NCBI RefSeq assembly: GCF_932274485.2
Contig: NC_065880.2
Location: 78,673,730 to 78,737,729, forward strand
Direction: 5' to 3'
Source: Patella vulgata
Lineage: Eukaryota; Mollusca; Gastropoda; Patellidae
DNA: 64,000 nt
Both the position numbers and the translations under genes were made by a program. The stretch's first letter is position 1. Every line of letters begins with the position of its first letter. Below, piece after piece: positions 1-11,282 of the stretch. Under the pieces are notes generated by a model. It was not told the DNA's origin and did not search any database. It was given only the letters and a program-made list of their open reading frames with translations.

Positions 1-1125
1 TGCTTCAAGAAAAGAGGCTCAAAAAGAGGTGATAAATCCTTACAATAGATTTCAATGACAAGCATGTAAACTATAACGGTGCAAGGTCAAGCTTACATGT
101 TTCACTAAAATATATATAATATTCCCTCAGAGCATATTTTTCGAGAAGTGAGATAGGGTCAAACAATGTATTGAAGTATTTTAATGTTAAAAAAGAATTT
201 TGTCAATAAAATTTACATATTGCGATATATTGTTCAGTCCTAGTGGTTTTAAGAGCCATTCCACGAGAAAACCATGCAATATCATGCAGATGTTCGAAGG
301 TGGGGGTCGGCCGTTTTAGTTCATATTCATAGGGTTTGGTACACCCATCGAGCCTATTCCCCAGCCAAAATCGCCGATTTCAGAAATCAACCGTTTCCGA
401 GATACTGGCCGATTACGTTTTTCGGCTGATTTTTGCCATTTTTAGGCGAAATATTAGCTATTTTTGTTGCACTACTACCGCTGTTACATGACCATGGAGA
501 ACTAGGTTTTGATTGTTCGTGATAGTCGGGGTCTTACCCGATCACATTATCATGGTAAACCGGTTCAAGTTCATTTTCCATAGGTGTCAGGAGACTACAC
601 AAGATACGTGTCTGGAGATACCTGAAATGTACCCTATCTTCAAATCGCGATAACTCCACTGGAGCAGGGTTTGCGATAAAAATTAAAATCAATTTATTTG
701 CAGCTTGACCAATTCTAACAACATAAGAAATAAAATCTTTGTCAGCTAACTTGCAACAGTATGAAAATTCGTGTCGAAAGTTACCAAAAACTTCAGTTTT
801 TATTGGGATACATCGGCGGATTATTCAGGTACACAATCGCCTATATTGTTATTCAAAGGGTCAATATATCAACTCAATCTCCCCTTCAACCCGCTTTGCC
901 AAAATATTCAGTCTCGGTGTGGTTTGGTATCCAGTCTACGAATCCAAGATGGCGTCTCCCAGTGAATTTGGATTTTCGCAAATTCTCGATCTAAAATGTC
1001 GATCGTGATTATTTAAACATTTTTCTATGAAAAATGAGAAATTTCGGACATTTTACCGAAAGTAAAGGGGCATAACTCTTATCGTTATTTAAGCAGACGG
1101 ATTCATACCACAATTAAATATCACG
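1..1125. other. No recognised feature
   Basis: AT-rich unique-looking sequence. Short open frames near 740-1010 overlap each other in three frames and show no domain or splice context, so I do not call a gene. The block 1126-1190 reappears, diverged, at 1424-1480, on either side of a SINE tail. Confidence 0.5.
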
Positions 1126-1202
1126 TGTCAACAAAATATTCAAATCCCGTACATAATAACAATAGGTGCACCTCGATATTTTTTATATTTAAATCTCCCG
1201 TC

Positions 1203-1262
1203 TTCCTTAGCCCAGTTGAAGCAGAATAGTAGGACGTTAAACCCCATTTCATTCCATTCATT
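1203..1262 (+). repeat. SINE-A 3' tail fragment
   Basis: Only the 3' end of the tRNA-headed SINE family called SINE-A here is present: 'TTAGCCCAGTTGAAGC' followed by 'GTAGGACGTTAAACCCC' and an ATTTC/ATTCC tail. A full-length reference copy is at 13959-14322. Confidence 0.7.
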
Positions 1263-1477
1263 ATATTTAATTAAGCTTGCCGATCCTGCTTCGGCTTCAA
1301 ATTCACAGCAGTAATATTCCTTCAAAATAACGTGTCTTCGTTTATACGACAGCAAATGAGTGAAGAACTTCCGAAATAAGAATAGTTTGTGATGCCAAAA
1401 CATCGTTTTCTTCTTTATAAAATGTCGACAAAATATTCAGATCCGCACGTAATAAAAATAGAAACACCTCACTATTT

Positions 1478-2750
1478 TTGTACGCCTACATTTTCGTGTG
1501 GGCGTATATTGTCGTCGCCCCAGTCCGTCCATCCTTCCACATTTTCGTGTGGACGTATATTGTCATCGCCCCTGTCCGCCCGTCCGTCCACAATTTGTTT
1601 ATGGACACTCTACAGGTTATAATTTTTATCCACTTTTAACAAAACTTGAAATATAGGTTTATGTCCCTAACGTCGTGGACTATGGCCCCTGATTTTACGA
1701 AAAATTATGTTTTTAGCTTGTGGGCACTGCGGGTCACAATTTTTATCCGATTTTGATGAAACTTAAAGGGTGTGTTTATAACCCAAAGATCTCAGTTCCT
1801 TTCGATATTCCCGCATATTGGACGTTAACGTCCTGGATTATGGCCCATGATTGTACAAAAAGTCACGTTTTTAGCTTGTAGCCCCCTCTAGAGGTCACAA
1901 TTTTTATTCGATTTCAAAAAACGTTTTAATATATCACTGTTACACGCTAATGATGGCGGAGCTCTAATTTCGTGAAAATCGGACGAAACTGCAGGACAAA
2001 ATGGCCGCTCCTCGTACGCAAATAGTGTAAAAGTATGTAATTCCAGGGTTGTGGACACGCTCGAGGTCACAATTTTTGTAGTATTTTGATGAGATTTGAA
2101 ATATATGTTTAGATCCCAAAGATCTCGGTCCCTGTCGATATTCGCGCATATCTCACCGTAACTTCGTGGAATATGGTCCCCGATTTTACGAAAAATCGCG
2201 TTTTTAGCTTGAAGTTCTTCTAGATGTCATAATTTTTATCCGATTATAAAAACCGTTTCAATATATCACCGTTACGCCTTAATGACGACTAAGTTTGAAT
2301 TTCACGAAAATCGGACCGAAACTGCTCCTCATACGCAAATAATGTAAAAAAAAATATGTAATTCCAAGAGTGTGGACACTCTAGAGAACATAAATTTTTA
2401 TCCGATTTTGATCAAACTTAAAATGTATGTTTATTTTGCAAAGATCTCGGTTCCGTTCGATATTCGCTCATATCACACCGTAACTTCCTGAGTTATGACC
2501 CCTGAATATACGAAAAATCACGTTTTTTTTAGCTTGTAGTCCCCCTTGATGTCACAATTTTTATTCAACTTGATGAAACTTTTATATATACTTTTATATC
2601 CCAAAGATCTTGGTTCCTTTTGATATTGTCGCATGTCAGACTGTAACATACTGGATGATGGCCCCTGATTGTACAAAAAATCGCTTTTTATTTTGCTTGT
2701 TCTCTGTCCATCTCTTCAAAAATGTGGGCGTATCTTGCATGGCAACCGCT
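1478..2750 (+). mobile_element. TACGCCC tandem-repeat element, copy 1
   Basis: One end is a hairpin ('TACGCCTACATTTTCG' pairing with 'TGTGGGCGTA', duplicated once within 1478-1570) followed by GTCCGTCC runs. The body is built of related units of about 160-180 bp, each holding a 'GTCACAATTTTTATCC' segment, a 'CCCAAAGATCTCGGTTCC' segment and a 'GGCCCCTGATT' segment. The other end reads 'AAAATGTGGGCGTATCTTGC' and a diverged form of the CCAGCGGCTGCC terminus seen in the other copies. No coding capacity. It lacks terminal inverted repeats; the class is unknown to me. Minus-strand copies are at 47788-48598, 48793-53338 and 53341-54763. Confidence 0.65.
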
Positions 2751-2756
2751 TATTCA

Positions 2757-2884
2757 TTATTTAATTCCCGTATGGTATTCAAATTTATGTCAGTAATATT
2801 CCTACAAAATTACGTGCTTTCGTAATACGATAGAATGAAATTTGCCGATCCGTGCCTGCTTCAATCAAATTCAAGGCAGTAATA
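2757..2884 (+). repeat. Two diverged units of a 70-bp repeat also at 1262-1340
   Basis: Both units carry 'CAGTAATAT' preceded by 'TTCAAATT'-like sequence; the unit at 1262-1340 has the same order ('GCCGATCCTGCTTC' then 'CAGTAATATTCC'). They flank the TACGCCC element, suggesting that element sits inside an older repeat. Confidence 0.45.
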
Positions 2885-2974
2885 TCTTACATACTGCAAT
2901 TTTTTATAGACAAAGTTATAAAAGGGCACGGAAGTAGAACACATAGAAATCTTATTTATTGTGTTCCTGTGTCT

Positions 2975-3014
<40 letters not shown>

Positions 3015-3064
3015 TACACACACTGCATACCCCATGTGCATCGGTTGTTTATTACCAGTTAAGA

Positions 3065-3095
<31 letters not shown>

Positions 3096-3188
3096 CCAGA
3101 CACAGGAACACAATAAATAAGATTTCTATGTGTTCTACTTCCGTGCCCTTTTATAACTTTGTCTATAAAAAATTGCAGTATGTAAGAT
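2883..3188. repeat. Long inverted repeat with TA microsatellites in the loop
   Basis: The arms (about 2883-2977 and 3096-3188) are near-perfect reverse complements, for example 'GTTCCTGTGTCTGGATAT' against 'ATATCCAGACACAGGAAC'. Two TA runs (about 2978-3011 and 3068-3095) continue the pairing, and the loop is the central sixty bases. It would fold into a hairpin of over 100 bp. It could be a fold-back or MITE-type element; I see no clear target duplication. Confidence 0.75.
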
Positions 3189-3253
3189 AATATTGCTCTG
3201 TCCTTGATACAGAGTTAAGAAATAATAAAGACCCTTTAGTTTACTTGTGTTAC

Positions 3254-3619
3254 TTAAAGATACGCTATGGGAGATTAGATAAAGAGATGGCAGTTATCAC
3301 TATAATAGTTAAAAACTAGATAATGTAAAGGGAATTTGCTGAAAATTTCAGTCAAATTGATCCACTCTGAACCGAGATTCTTGCGATTGAATTTTCGGCC
3401 TAGCCTCGATCATCATTACTAAATTCGGTACGATAAAAAAACATAGTCTAGATTATCCACTTCATGATTAAATCATGAATATAAGTCGAACAGCAAATCG
3501 GAACCTAATCCCCCAAAACATATAAGTTAATTAATGTCTAATTAATAATTTAGATAACATTTCAGGCCTAAAGAAAGACTCGCAACAGGAGATTAAGCTC
3601 TAGCATAATGCATGTTTAA
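3254..3619 (+). mobile_element. TTAAAGATAC MITE, copy 1
   Basis: The ends are imperfect inverted repeats ('TTAAAGATACGCTATG' and 'CATAATGCATGTTTAA'). Internal landmarks shared with other copies are 'GAATTTTCGGCCTAGCCTCG', 'AATTAATGTCTAATTAAT' and 'ACATTTCAGGCCTAAAGAAA'. Non-coding. Other copies: 5695, 6862, 23900, 27236, 40288 and 59378. Confidence 0.6.
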
Positions 3620-3654
3620 ATTTCTATATAGCCTATTCTTATTGTGAAATAATA

Positions 3655-3880
3655 CAAGCCAACAGTGAGGCTGATGTCCCCCGCCGAAATCCCAAAATAA
3701 ATAGATGACACATATTAATTAATTGTACATTTATCTTTCTCAAAAGTATCGAGGAATCAAACTGATTATCTATTCTTATTTTTAGCATAAAATGTTCATG
3801 ATCGAACATACAATGTTTTGATGTACCTTCACTCTCCATCACTTATAATCAAAGTTATCTTGACCCAAAGCATCGCTCCG
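3655..3880 (+). repeat. Dispersed repeat R1, copy 1
   Basis: Begins 'CAACAGTGAGGCTGATGTCC', continues through 'ACACATATTAATTAATTG' and 'CAAACTGATTATCTATTC', and ends 'AAAGTTATCTTGACCC'. Related copies lie at 55336 and 57288/58498. No coding potential; family unknown. Confidence 0.55.
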
Positions 3881-3883
3881 TTC

Positions 3884-4010
3884 TGCAGCACTGACAAGGG
3901 GCAACCACGTCGGAAAATCCCGATGAACTTTCTCGGCCAATGCAGGGATCGAACACTGAACATCCAGGTTAACGAGCCAACGTCTAACCTAGCCACCGTG
4001 CCCCCCCCCC
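3884..4010 (-). repeat. SINE-A head fragment
   Basis: Minus-strand tRNA-like head of SINE-A: the reverse complement carries the B-box-like 'GTTCGATCCCTGCATTGG' and the 'GAGAAAGTTCATCGGG' body. A C-tract abuts the 5' end of the head on the right. Confidence 0.65.
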
Positions 4011-4154
4011 CCCATCAATGACTGTAATATACCTTTTGGACTAATCGAGATGTGCAGAGAACAAAAAAAATATCAAATTAAGAAATAATAACCGTACACA
4101 TATCTAATCTAATTGCATTTTATCGAAGTCGTATCTCGATTTATGCAAACAAAA

Positions 4155-5480
4155 TTTAATGATTTAATTTAAAATGAATGAATGAATGAAATGTGGTTTT
4201 ATGGCACGGCAGCTCCAACCGGGCTATATTGCGCCAAACATATGGTGAAATTATTCGAGACAAAAGAAAAGAAATCACAATAAATATATTTATATCCATA
4301 AATAAAAACAAATATCACAGATAATATATAAAATTAAAAAAAAATATCAAATACTTTATGAATATAAACAATCAAAATGAAAGAAAACAATTCAAACTTA
4401 ACAAAAAAATTTTGTCTCTTTTAAAAAGTTCAGGATCTTACAATACAGCTCCGGTTGGGCAAATAAATTGGTGTAATGTCTGATCAAATATTTACAAGAA
4501 GCTTGCGCCCAACCAAAATGTGCTTCATCGCCATATGCAGTGCCGGACTGGGCCCACCTGTCCACCTGTCCGTGACAGGTGGGCCTAAGCTCATTAAAAA
4601 AAAGTGGGCCTAAGCCTTTAAAGAAAAAAGAAAAAAGAGAAAGATAAAAGAAAAAAGAATAGAGAAAGAAAGGAGGGGGGGGAGAAAGAAGGGAGGAAAG
4701 GACAGGATACAGACAGGAGAAAGAAAAGATAGGAAAAAAATGACTGACAAACAACACAAAAAATGAAGTCTACTAGAATTCTCAAATTCATCTAATGATA
4801 GTGCTCTTAGGTCATTTTGTTATCTAATTGTATCAGGAAATAAAAATTTGCCTTCTTCTGCTTTGGTCTGAAATGCTTGGAAAATGGGTTTGCGGGTGTC
4901 AATTTTCAAAATTTTCCTAGGGGGGAGACCCCCCCCCCCGACCCACCTCAGACGATCCTTCGGCGCATACTTGTGTGGGCCTTGGTCAATGACCTGACAG
5001 GTGGGCCTTTGGACCACCAGTCCGGCACTGGCCATATGCACTTGTCAATGTTCACATTCCGGTTGGGGCTCTCGCTTTAAGATGAAAAAATGTGTTAAAA
5101 ATGTATGATCCATGCAAGAGCGACACAAGACAACTTCATCCCTCCTGTGGTACTATAGGAGTTAGGTCAATCCCCAAGAAGAGGTTTAATGTGATGAAAT
5201 TTGTTGGTGCCTGCAAGATCCTATGACCGTTGCCAGCATGACTTAAAATCTTGATATGGAATTAGGAACGGTGATGGATGGGGGGGGGGGGGGTCTAAAG
5301 CAGCTTTGGCAACAAAATTTGCTGGAAAAATTCCCCGTTATATCAACGTGACCGGGGAGCCTACAAAAGACCATGTGTTTGCTGTTTAACTCGTAAGATA
5401 ATAGCAGACGATAAACATCTGCCGCCAATGAGTGCTCAAGCCGTTAATTGTTTGAAGCCAGGACAGAGAATAAATAAAGA
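4155..5480 (-). mobile_element. LINE (APE/RNase H type) 3' portion, interrupted by a hAT MITE
   Basis: Read on the minus strand, 5428-5240 encodes an RNase H remnant ('VYRLLLSYELNSKHMVFC' then 'GHVDITGN'), related to the piece at 14470-14935. The 3' UTR continues through 5095-5039 and 4537-4240 and ends near 4155 in a (CATT)n-like tail. The reading frame is decayed. The last 80 bases ('TAGCCCGGTTGGAGC', 'TAAAACCACATTTCATT') resemble the 3' end of SINE-A, making this LINE a candidate source of SINE-A retrotransposition. A 493-bp hAT MITE splits the copy at 4538-5030. Confidence 0.7.
4538..5030. mobile_element. Non-autonomous hAT element
   Basis: Terminal inverted repeats 'CAGTGCCGGACTGG' and 'CCAGTCCGGCACTG' are flanked by a perfect 8-bp target duplication GCCATATG (4530-4537 and 5031-5038). 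An 8-bp duplication with CAGTG ends is the hAT signature. The interior has no transposase; 4618-4730 is an almost pure purine tract. The open frame 4398-4757 is a by-product of that tract. Confidence 0.88.
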
Positions 5481-5489
5481 TATGAGATG

Positions 5490-5660
5490 ATTTAATTTAA
5501 AAATGGAGGAGCGAGACTAAGACTCGAATGGCCAGTGCACAAATCTTGTCAAAACTACGACTATTGATTACTTCGCTCAAAATAAAGCAATTGAATGAAA
5601 TTTTCAATACATTCATTTTGCATTATCTAAATCTTACATTATGCCCCCTTTAAGTAATTT
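5490..5660 (-). mobile_element. TTAAAGATAC MITE fragment
   Basis: Partial minus-strand copy ('TTTAATTTAAAAATGG', then a diverged 'GCGAGACTAAGACTCG' segment) lying back to back with the plus-strand copy at 5695. Confidence 0.4.
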
Positions 5661-5694
5661 CTATAACTTTCTTTAGACGGAAATGAAATGTAAT

Positions 5695-6101
5695 GTTTAA
5701 CATCTAACATTTTTGCATTAACCGTGCTATAATAGCTCACAAATAGATAATGTAAAATGAAAATATTGAAAATACCATTCAAATTACTTCATTCTGAGCC
5801 AAGTTATCACTATTATTAGTTTTAACACGGTGTGTGCATTGTGGTAACCAGGGCACTGGTATTTTCGAGACTTAGCCTCGCTCTCCCATTTTTAAATTAA
5901 TTTTTGAATGGAGAACCGTTCAAATCTAGGTAAAATCTAGAGTATCCGATGCCATCGAGAGTTGATTATGGTCGTGTTTTGTTAATTAATGTCTAATTAA
6001 TAGTTTATGTAACATTTCAGGCCTAAAGAAAGACCTGCAATATGCATCCTGCAATATGCAGATTTAGCCCAGATTTAGCTCTTGCATAATGTATCTTTAA
6101 G
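5695..6101 (+). mobile_element. TTAAAGATAC MITE, copy 2
   Basis: Contains the family landmarks 'GATAATGTAAAATGAAAAT', 'CGAGACTTAGCCTCGC', 'GATGCCATCGAGAGTTGATT' and the terminal 'GCATAATGTATCTTTAA'. A short internal duplication ('GCAATATGCA' twice, 'GATTTAGC' twice) lies near the right end. Confidence 0.6.
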
Positions 6102-6338
6102 ACAGACATACGCCATGCTATGGGGAAATTTTGCCCGTACAACAGCCTACGCCAGTCGAACACCAACTATCAGCTGTTCTTTTACGTGTACACACCATGA
6201 GGCCTGTTTTTCGTCCCAGCCAAGCTTTCTGTCCTGCACTACTGATAATGGGAAACAATACCGGAAAATTCTAAGCCAATTTTTCGCCTAAATTAGGATT
6301 GAATCCCGAACCTCCTGGTTGGTCACGACACCATTTCG
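6098..6338 (-). repeat. Old SINE-A copy
   Basis: Diverged minus-strand SINE-A: 'ACATACGCCATGCTATG', 'GGGAAATTTTGCCCG', 'TTCTTTTACGTG' and 'TTTTTCGTCCCAGCC' follow the order of the full-length copy, ending at the head ('GGATTGAATCCCGAACC'). It abuts the MITE on its left. Confidence 0.6.
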
Positions 6339-6861
6339 TTCAAAACTGTATTTTTGACCTTTTTGACAATTTTAATTTAAATCACCAGCATAAAGTGTAC
6401 GGTTCATTTGGGGAGAAAAAGGGGATTCCCCACTAGTGACGTTTCTAGAACACTTTGCCCGAATATATACACTACATCTTAATTGTATCTTCCGGGATCT
6501 TATCATATTTTTATCACTGCTTTAATAGTGTAAATTATATTATCTTCAGACTATCACATTTTATAAAATTCATTTGCAAATTTAATAGCACATTCCTTGA
6601 TGCGTGCATTTTATATTTGTATGCATAAACGACTAGCGAGCGGAGCCCTGCGTTCACTGAGCATTCTTAGACTTAAGTTAAGAATTTACTCAACTTTCAA
6701 TCACTGTTTATGAGAAATATCTTTGATCCAGAAACACACAAATTTACACATAGTTTCTTATTGATGTATTTGATACATCAAAACAACAAAAGTTTTATTA
6801 ACAGCTATATTTTAGTTAAAATAAGGCGAACAATTTTGAGTATATTCTGAACTTAAAGAGG
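6339..6861. other. No recognised feature
   Basis: AT-rich, non-coding, no obvious repeat structure beyond short A/T runs. Confidence 0.4.
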
Positions 6862-7140
6862 AATTATTATTCAACAGATAAATCTTCCTATTGCAGGTCT
6901 TTCTGTATTCCTTAAATGTGGGATAAATTATTAATTAGACATTTATTAACTTGCCAAGACCATAATCAACTCCCGATGCCATCGGATGCTCGAGATTTGC
7001 AACATATTTAAATACGATTGACAGTTAATGATTTAATTTAAAAATGGATAATCGAGGCTTTGTTTCTTATCAAACAATGGTAGAAATGACAATCGAGACG
7101 GCGATAACCCGGCTCAGAAAGTAGTAATTTAGCTGAAATC
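6862..7140 (-). mobile_element. TTAAAGATAC MITE, copy 3
   Basis: Minus-strand copy recognised by 'TTGCAGGTCTTTCTGTATTC', 'AATTATTAATTAGACATT', 'CCATAATCAACTCCCGATG' and 'AAAAATGGATAATCGAGG'. Confidence 0.6.
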
Positions 7141-7179
7141 AAGGTCCCGTGTATATTTTGGCGTGCACGTAAAAACACC

Positions 7180-7350
7180 CGGCGGCTGAATAGTTTAACG
7201 CAAGCGCTTTACATCAGAAGGTCTGTCATTTAGTCGAGTGCAGTGATACCGATTCCCCGCTTGTACGTGACAAGGGTAGGGTCCCGCGAAAGACCTAGTT
7301 TGCGCCAAGTGGACATTGAACCCCATTCCACTCTCTCGCCCCCTCCCCTC
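7180..7350 (+). repeat. SINE-B copy with internal deletion
   Basis: Second tRNA-headed SINE family. The head carries 'GGTCTGTCATT', 'GATTCCCCGCTTGTACGTGA' and 'CAAGGGTAGGG', then jumps to the 3' part ('AAAGACCTAGTTTGCG', 'GTGGACATTGAACCCC') and ends in a CT-rich tail. The middle 'GGTTTTCTCCGG' to 'GAACCATATG' part is missing. Confidence 0.65.
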
Positions 7351-8782
7351 TCTCTCCCTCCCTACCTACTACCCTGGGACAAGCTTAACAAACTATTGCG
7401 CAGTATTTAAACTGTTAATAATGACTTTAGAAACGTGATTCTTCTTATTTTTACATGATTGTAGAAAATCAACCGAGCAAAACAATTGGGTATTTTAGTT
7501 TGCGATATGTCACCATGTATTGTATTTCAAATCTTTTTATTGCAATATTGGTTATTTATGATGACAACACTGGTTTAACTTCATATGATACCTTTATTGG
7601 TCTTCAAACATATCAAGTACAAAACTATAGTTAAAGACTCCGTAATTTGCTTGTGCATTTTCTCTACTTTTGTTGTTACGAAACACACCGTCCTCTCGTG
7701 TAAAACAAATCTACATCCTTTATCCTCTATCATCTTATAACTGACCTCAATTATCGGATTTCAAGCTAACCCAATAAAGGAGGTTTTTTTTGTATTAATA
7801 TATTCAACATAATCCTGACAGACAGCAGGAGATTATATAATACTGATTAAATAAATATTGTTAGAAGAAAAAAAAACCAGCGTCGCTATCTGATATTTAG
7901 ACTTACATTCATGTAAATTTTATAATGTCAATATGACAAATATTTAACTTACATAAATAGTCTAAACACACTATATCTGGCTTGGAAGTATAATGAAACA
8001 TAATCCACATTTTAGCTACTGAGCCTACTTTCGAGTATTTACTAATACTATGCCTCTTGAAAATAGGCAAATACAACTGGATTAAAATCAATACGATAAT
8101 GTTTTCAATATTAAATTAGGACTTCGAAACAGATACTCCTTTAAATGATTTTTTTTTAAAAAATGTTCACCATGAAATTTATGTGTGCATACGTACATAT
8201 ATCTTTTTAATTTACCGCTAGCACATTTGAAATTGGCAAAATGCTGTGACCATTTATTAAGGTCTGAATTTTTATAGAGAATTTCCTTACAATCTTAACT
8301 GAACTTTCCTACATATTTAATGAAGTTAATAAAACCATGGCGAGGCCTATATAGGCCTGTTTAATTAGAAAATTGTAGATTCTAGACCAGCTGCATAGTT
8401 TTTATTATGTTCGACGAAATTTTTTATCAAAAAAAAACAAATTAGGTTTTATAATACATGTAACTGGACGCATTCTCACTGAAAATGATTTTTGTTATAA
8501 TTTATGTGTTACTGTTGTTAGGCCCTGTCCGGTAAAATGCGCAGATGATATCCTTTATTATATGAACGAAACATTTACTGACGATAAAAAATTACTTACA
8601 CATGTCCAAACATTCATTTCGGTTATATCTTGGTAGTTCTTCAAAAGAAGTTTTGTTCTTATTTTTTTCCGATGCTCATTTCTTCATTTTTATTATTTAA
8701 CCGGAAGTAAAGTGTGGTACAGCTCTTTCGCGCATGCAATGTATAACATAAAAGACCATTTGGGTCTTCTTTCTAGTACATA
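7351..8782. other. No recognised feature
   Basis: About 1.4 kb of AT-rich sequence with only short chance frames (for example 7909-8091). I see no splice-consistent coding pieces, repeat ends or hairpins. Confidence 0.4.
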
Positions 8783-9056
8783 AAATGAAATGAAATGGGG
8801 TTTAACGTCCTACTGTTCTGCTCCTAAACTGGGTTTACGAAGACGGACATACGCCATACAGTGTTCTATGAGGGAAATTTTGTCCGGGCAGCGGCACTAT
8901 GGCCTACCCTTATATCGAATATTTCAACTGCCAAAGGTTCTTTTACGTGCACGCCAATGTATACACGGGACCTCGGTTTTTCGTCCCATCCGAACGACTA
9001 GACAGCTGTCCTTGTCAGGCCCTCCGTCATGAACCACTGATACATGGAATTTTTTC
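8783..9056 (-). repeat. SINE-A copy lacking its head
   Basis: The minus-strand copy begins at the tail ('AATGAAATGGGGTTTAACG') and runs through 'TTTTGTCCGGGCAGCGGC', 'TTCTTTTACGTGCACGCC' and 'TTTTTCGTCCCATCCG' to 'GGCCCTCCGTC'; the tRNA-like part is absent. Two short overlapping frames here are by-products. Confidence 0.75.
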
Positions 9057-10218
9057 GTTTCGTTGTCAATTTCCCGATAGTTTAATTTTTACAGCAGAAT
9101 AACAAAAAAATATGCAGGAAATAAAGGAATCCCGATCATCAAGTCGCATCATCTCTATTTTTATATGGCGTTCGCCATTCGCGGAGTAAAAGTAGATTTG
9201 GAATATCTTTTCCCTTCGCTACTGCATATTTCAGCGTAATAAAAAGCCTTAGCAAGTTGTTCAGTTAAGGAGAGCCAAGAGTTTCAAATTCCATTGAAAG
9301 ATTCCTAAATCCTAGCTATTCTGAAAGAAAAGAATAAAACGGATTGTGTCGGTGAACATCAAAGGGAAAGACACAGTAGGTTTGGCAAACAACTTGCAAA
9401 AGACACAATAAAGTTTGGTTCAATCATAAATATATCAGACAACATCATACTCAAACTTGGCCGAAGTCAGCCATGGCGAAATGACGTGATATCTGGTAAC
9501 CAGTGCGTTTCAGTTGTGAGACTATAAATAGATTTTTTAAAATTCTTACAATACAAAATGGATAAAAAGAAAATATGATTAAATACAAATCTATGTTTCT
9601 TTTTTTTTATATACTTTTGATGGACTCTACTACATGAAGATTTAAACAGTTGAAGAGAAAGGTCGCGTCAGGGGTCATACGCGCGGTTTTTGACTCTGTG
9701 ACGGCAGACATTTGATTAACCAATCAGCGTTGATGTTTCTAGTAGGGTTCCCATAGTTCACTGCATCGCACGCCAAGAACTCGCTGCAACAGACCGTTTC
9801 ATTTGTAACATTATGGGCACAGACTATCCTGGTCACGGACTCCAAATAAGAGATAGGCTGTGACACTATAGGTAGAGTTACGTTGCGATTATCCTTCGTC
9901 ACTGCACTAAAAAGGAATTAGATGTGACACTTTCGTTAGGACTTCTTTGACCTCACGTTGTGGGATCATTTATTTCAATCATCAATTAACTGACTCTGGA
10001 ACACCGTTTATGTTGTTACCAAGTTTATATAACAAATACAGAAAACTGCAAAGGTTAAATATAGGAAAACTACAACATCTATTATAGATACTTGTTGAGT
10101 TATTAAAATATCCACGGTCTGAGTTTAACATCCTTTCATAACTCTGACCTAACGGCTGAAACGTGGACTTCTAGATAGTTCTACATGATGTTTGCGCTAG
10201 AATGATGTCTTCACCCTA
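9057..10218. other. No recognised feature; one unexplained frame
   Basis: Mostly AT-rich unique sequence. A 75-codon minus-strand frame at 9675-9902 is locally GC-richer and cysteine-containing ('ETVCCSEFLACDAVNYG'), but I cannot match it to a family and see no clear splice sites, so it stays uncalled. Confidence 0.35.
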
Positions 10219-11282
10219 CACTGTAACAAAAATTTCCGTGAAAAAACGTAAAAATTTCCGGAAACAAAAATTACCAGGAAAATTTTATCCGTATTTGTTT
10301 TTCCTGTAATTTACAGAAATTCCCTCAATTAACATAAATTCCATTTTCAAATACAGAAAAAAAAAATCCTGGTAAATTTTGTTTCCTGACGATGAAGGTG
10401 ATAAAAATTTCATTGAATTAACCATTGACTTTATACGCGTGCGTGAAATAGCTTTATTTAACGTCCGCTTCCACCGAAGTGATACCGCAGATAATCTTTA
10501 AACGTAACCTCTTTTCGCTAATATAAGAATCGATGGCAAGGTATCACAAACCGCTACTCGTCAGTGGTTGGAGGCTTTCAGATGTAAGTTTGCGGTATTA
10601 TCAATTGACAGGTATGTAGACTCTGCCATAGAGACAAGCCGACTTACACTGGTCAACCGGTTATCCGGATTTAAGCGTGCTTGATTACAAGATATTACAA
10701 CCTTAACACACGCAGCATTAAAACATATTTTTATACATTCATGAAAATACTTACAATCTGATTTCCGTATGATGAATCACAATACACTTTATAGATCTAA
10801 TAAATAATGGAAATTAGATGACAATTAATATAACAAACTTTACAAAATATGATTCTTCATATTATGGTTAATAAATTGAAATGAATACTATAACATGATG
10901 ATTATTAGGAATGATTATATATGTATACGATTACTTATCGTTGCACCGTTTATCCCGTAAAATAACAGAATTGAGTCCTTTACAGAATGGGATAAAACAT
11001 TTTATCCCTAAATTTCAAGGAACTTCCTTGTCATTCCACCGTTTATTCCGTAAAATTACAGAATTAAGTACATTATAGAAGGGAATGAAACATTTTATCC
11101 CTAAATTTCACGGAAAGTTCCTGTTTAATACTGGATATTCCACAGAAATTCATAAAACACGTAATTTGAAGAAATAATTTACACTATTAACACAATTTCT
11201 CCAAAAAGTCCATCGATTAACAGAAAAAAGGTGTTAAATTACGGAATTCGGCCACATAAAGAAATGGATATTTTTTACAGTG
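10219..11282. mobile_element. MITE with CACTGTAA termini
   Basis: Ends 'CACTGTAACAAAAATTTCC' (left) and the complement of 'CACTGTAAAAAATATCC' (right), flanked by TA on both sides (10217-10218, 11283-11284), as for TA-targeting DNA transposons. The 1064-bp interior is AT-rich and non-coding; a roughly 85-bp segment ('CCGTTTATCCCGTAAAAT' to 'TTTATCCCTAAATTTCA') is tandemly duplicated near 10945-11115. Confidence 0.65.

Noticed and set aside
4398-4757. 119-codon minus-strand frame, serine/phenylalanine rich
   Set aside because: Made by the purine tract inside the hAT MITE; low complexity.
9675-9902. 75-codon cysteine-containing frame
   Set aside because: No recognisable family, no convincing splice sites, and an isolated position; could be chance.
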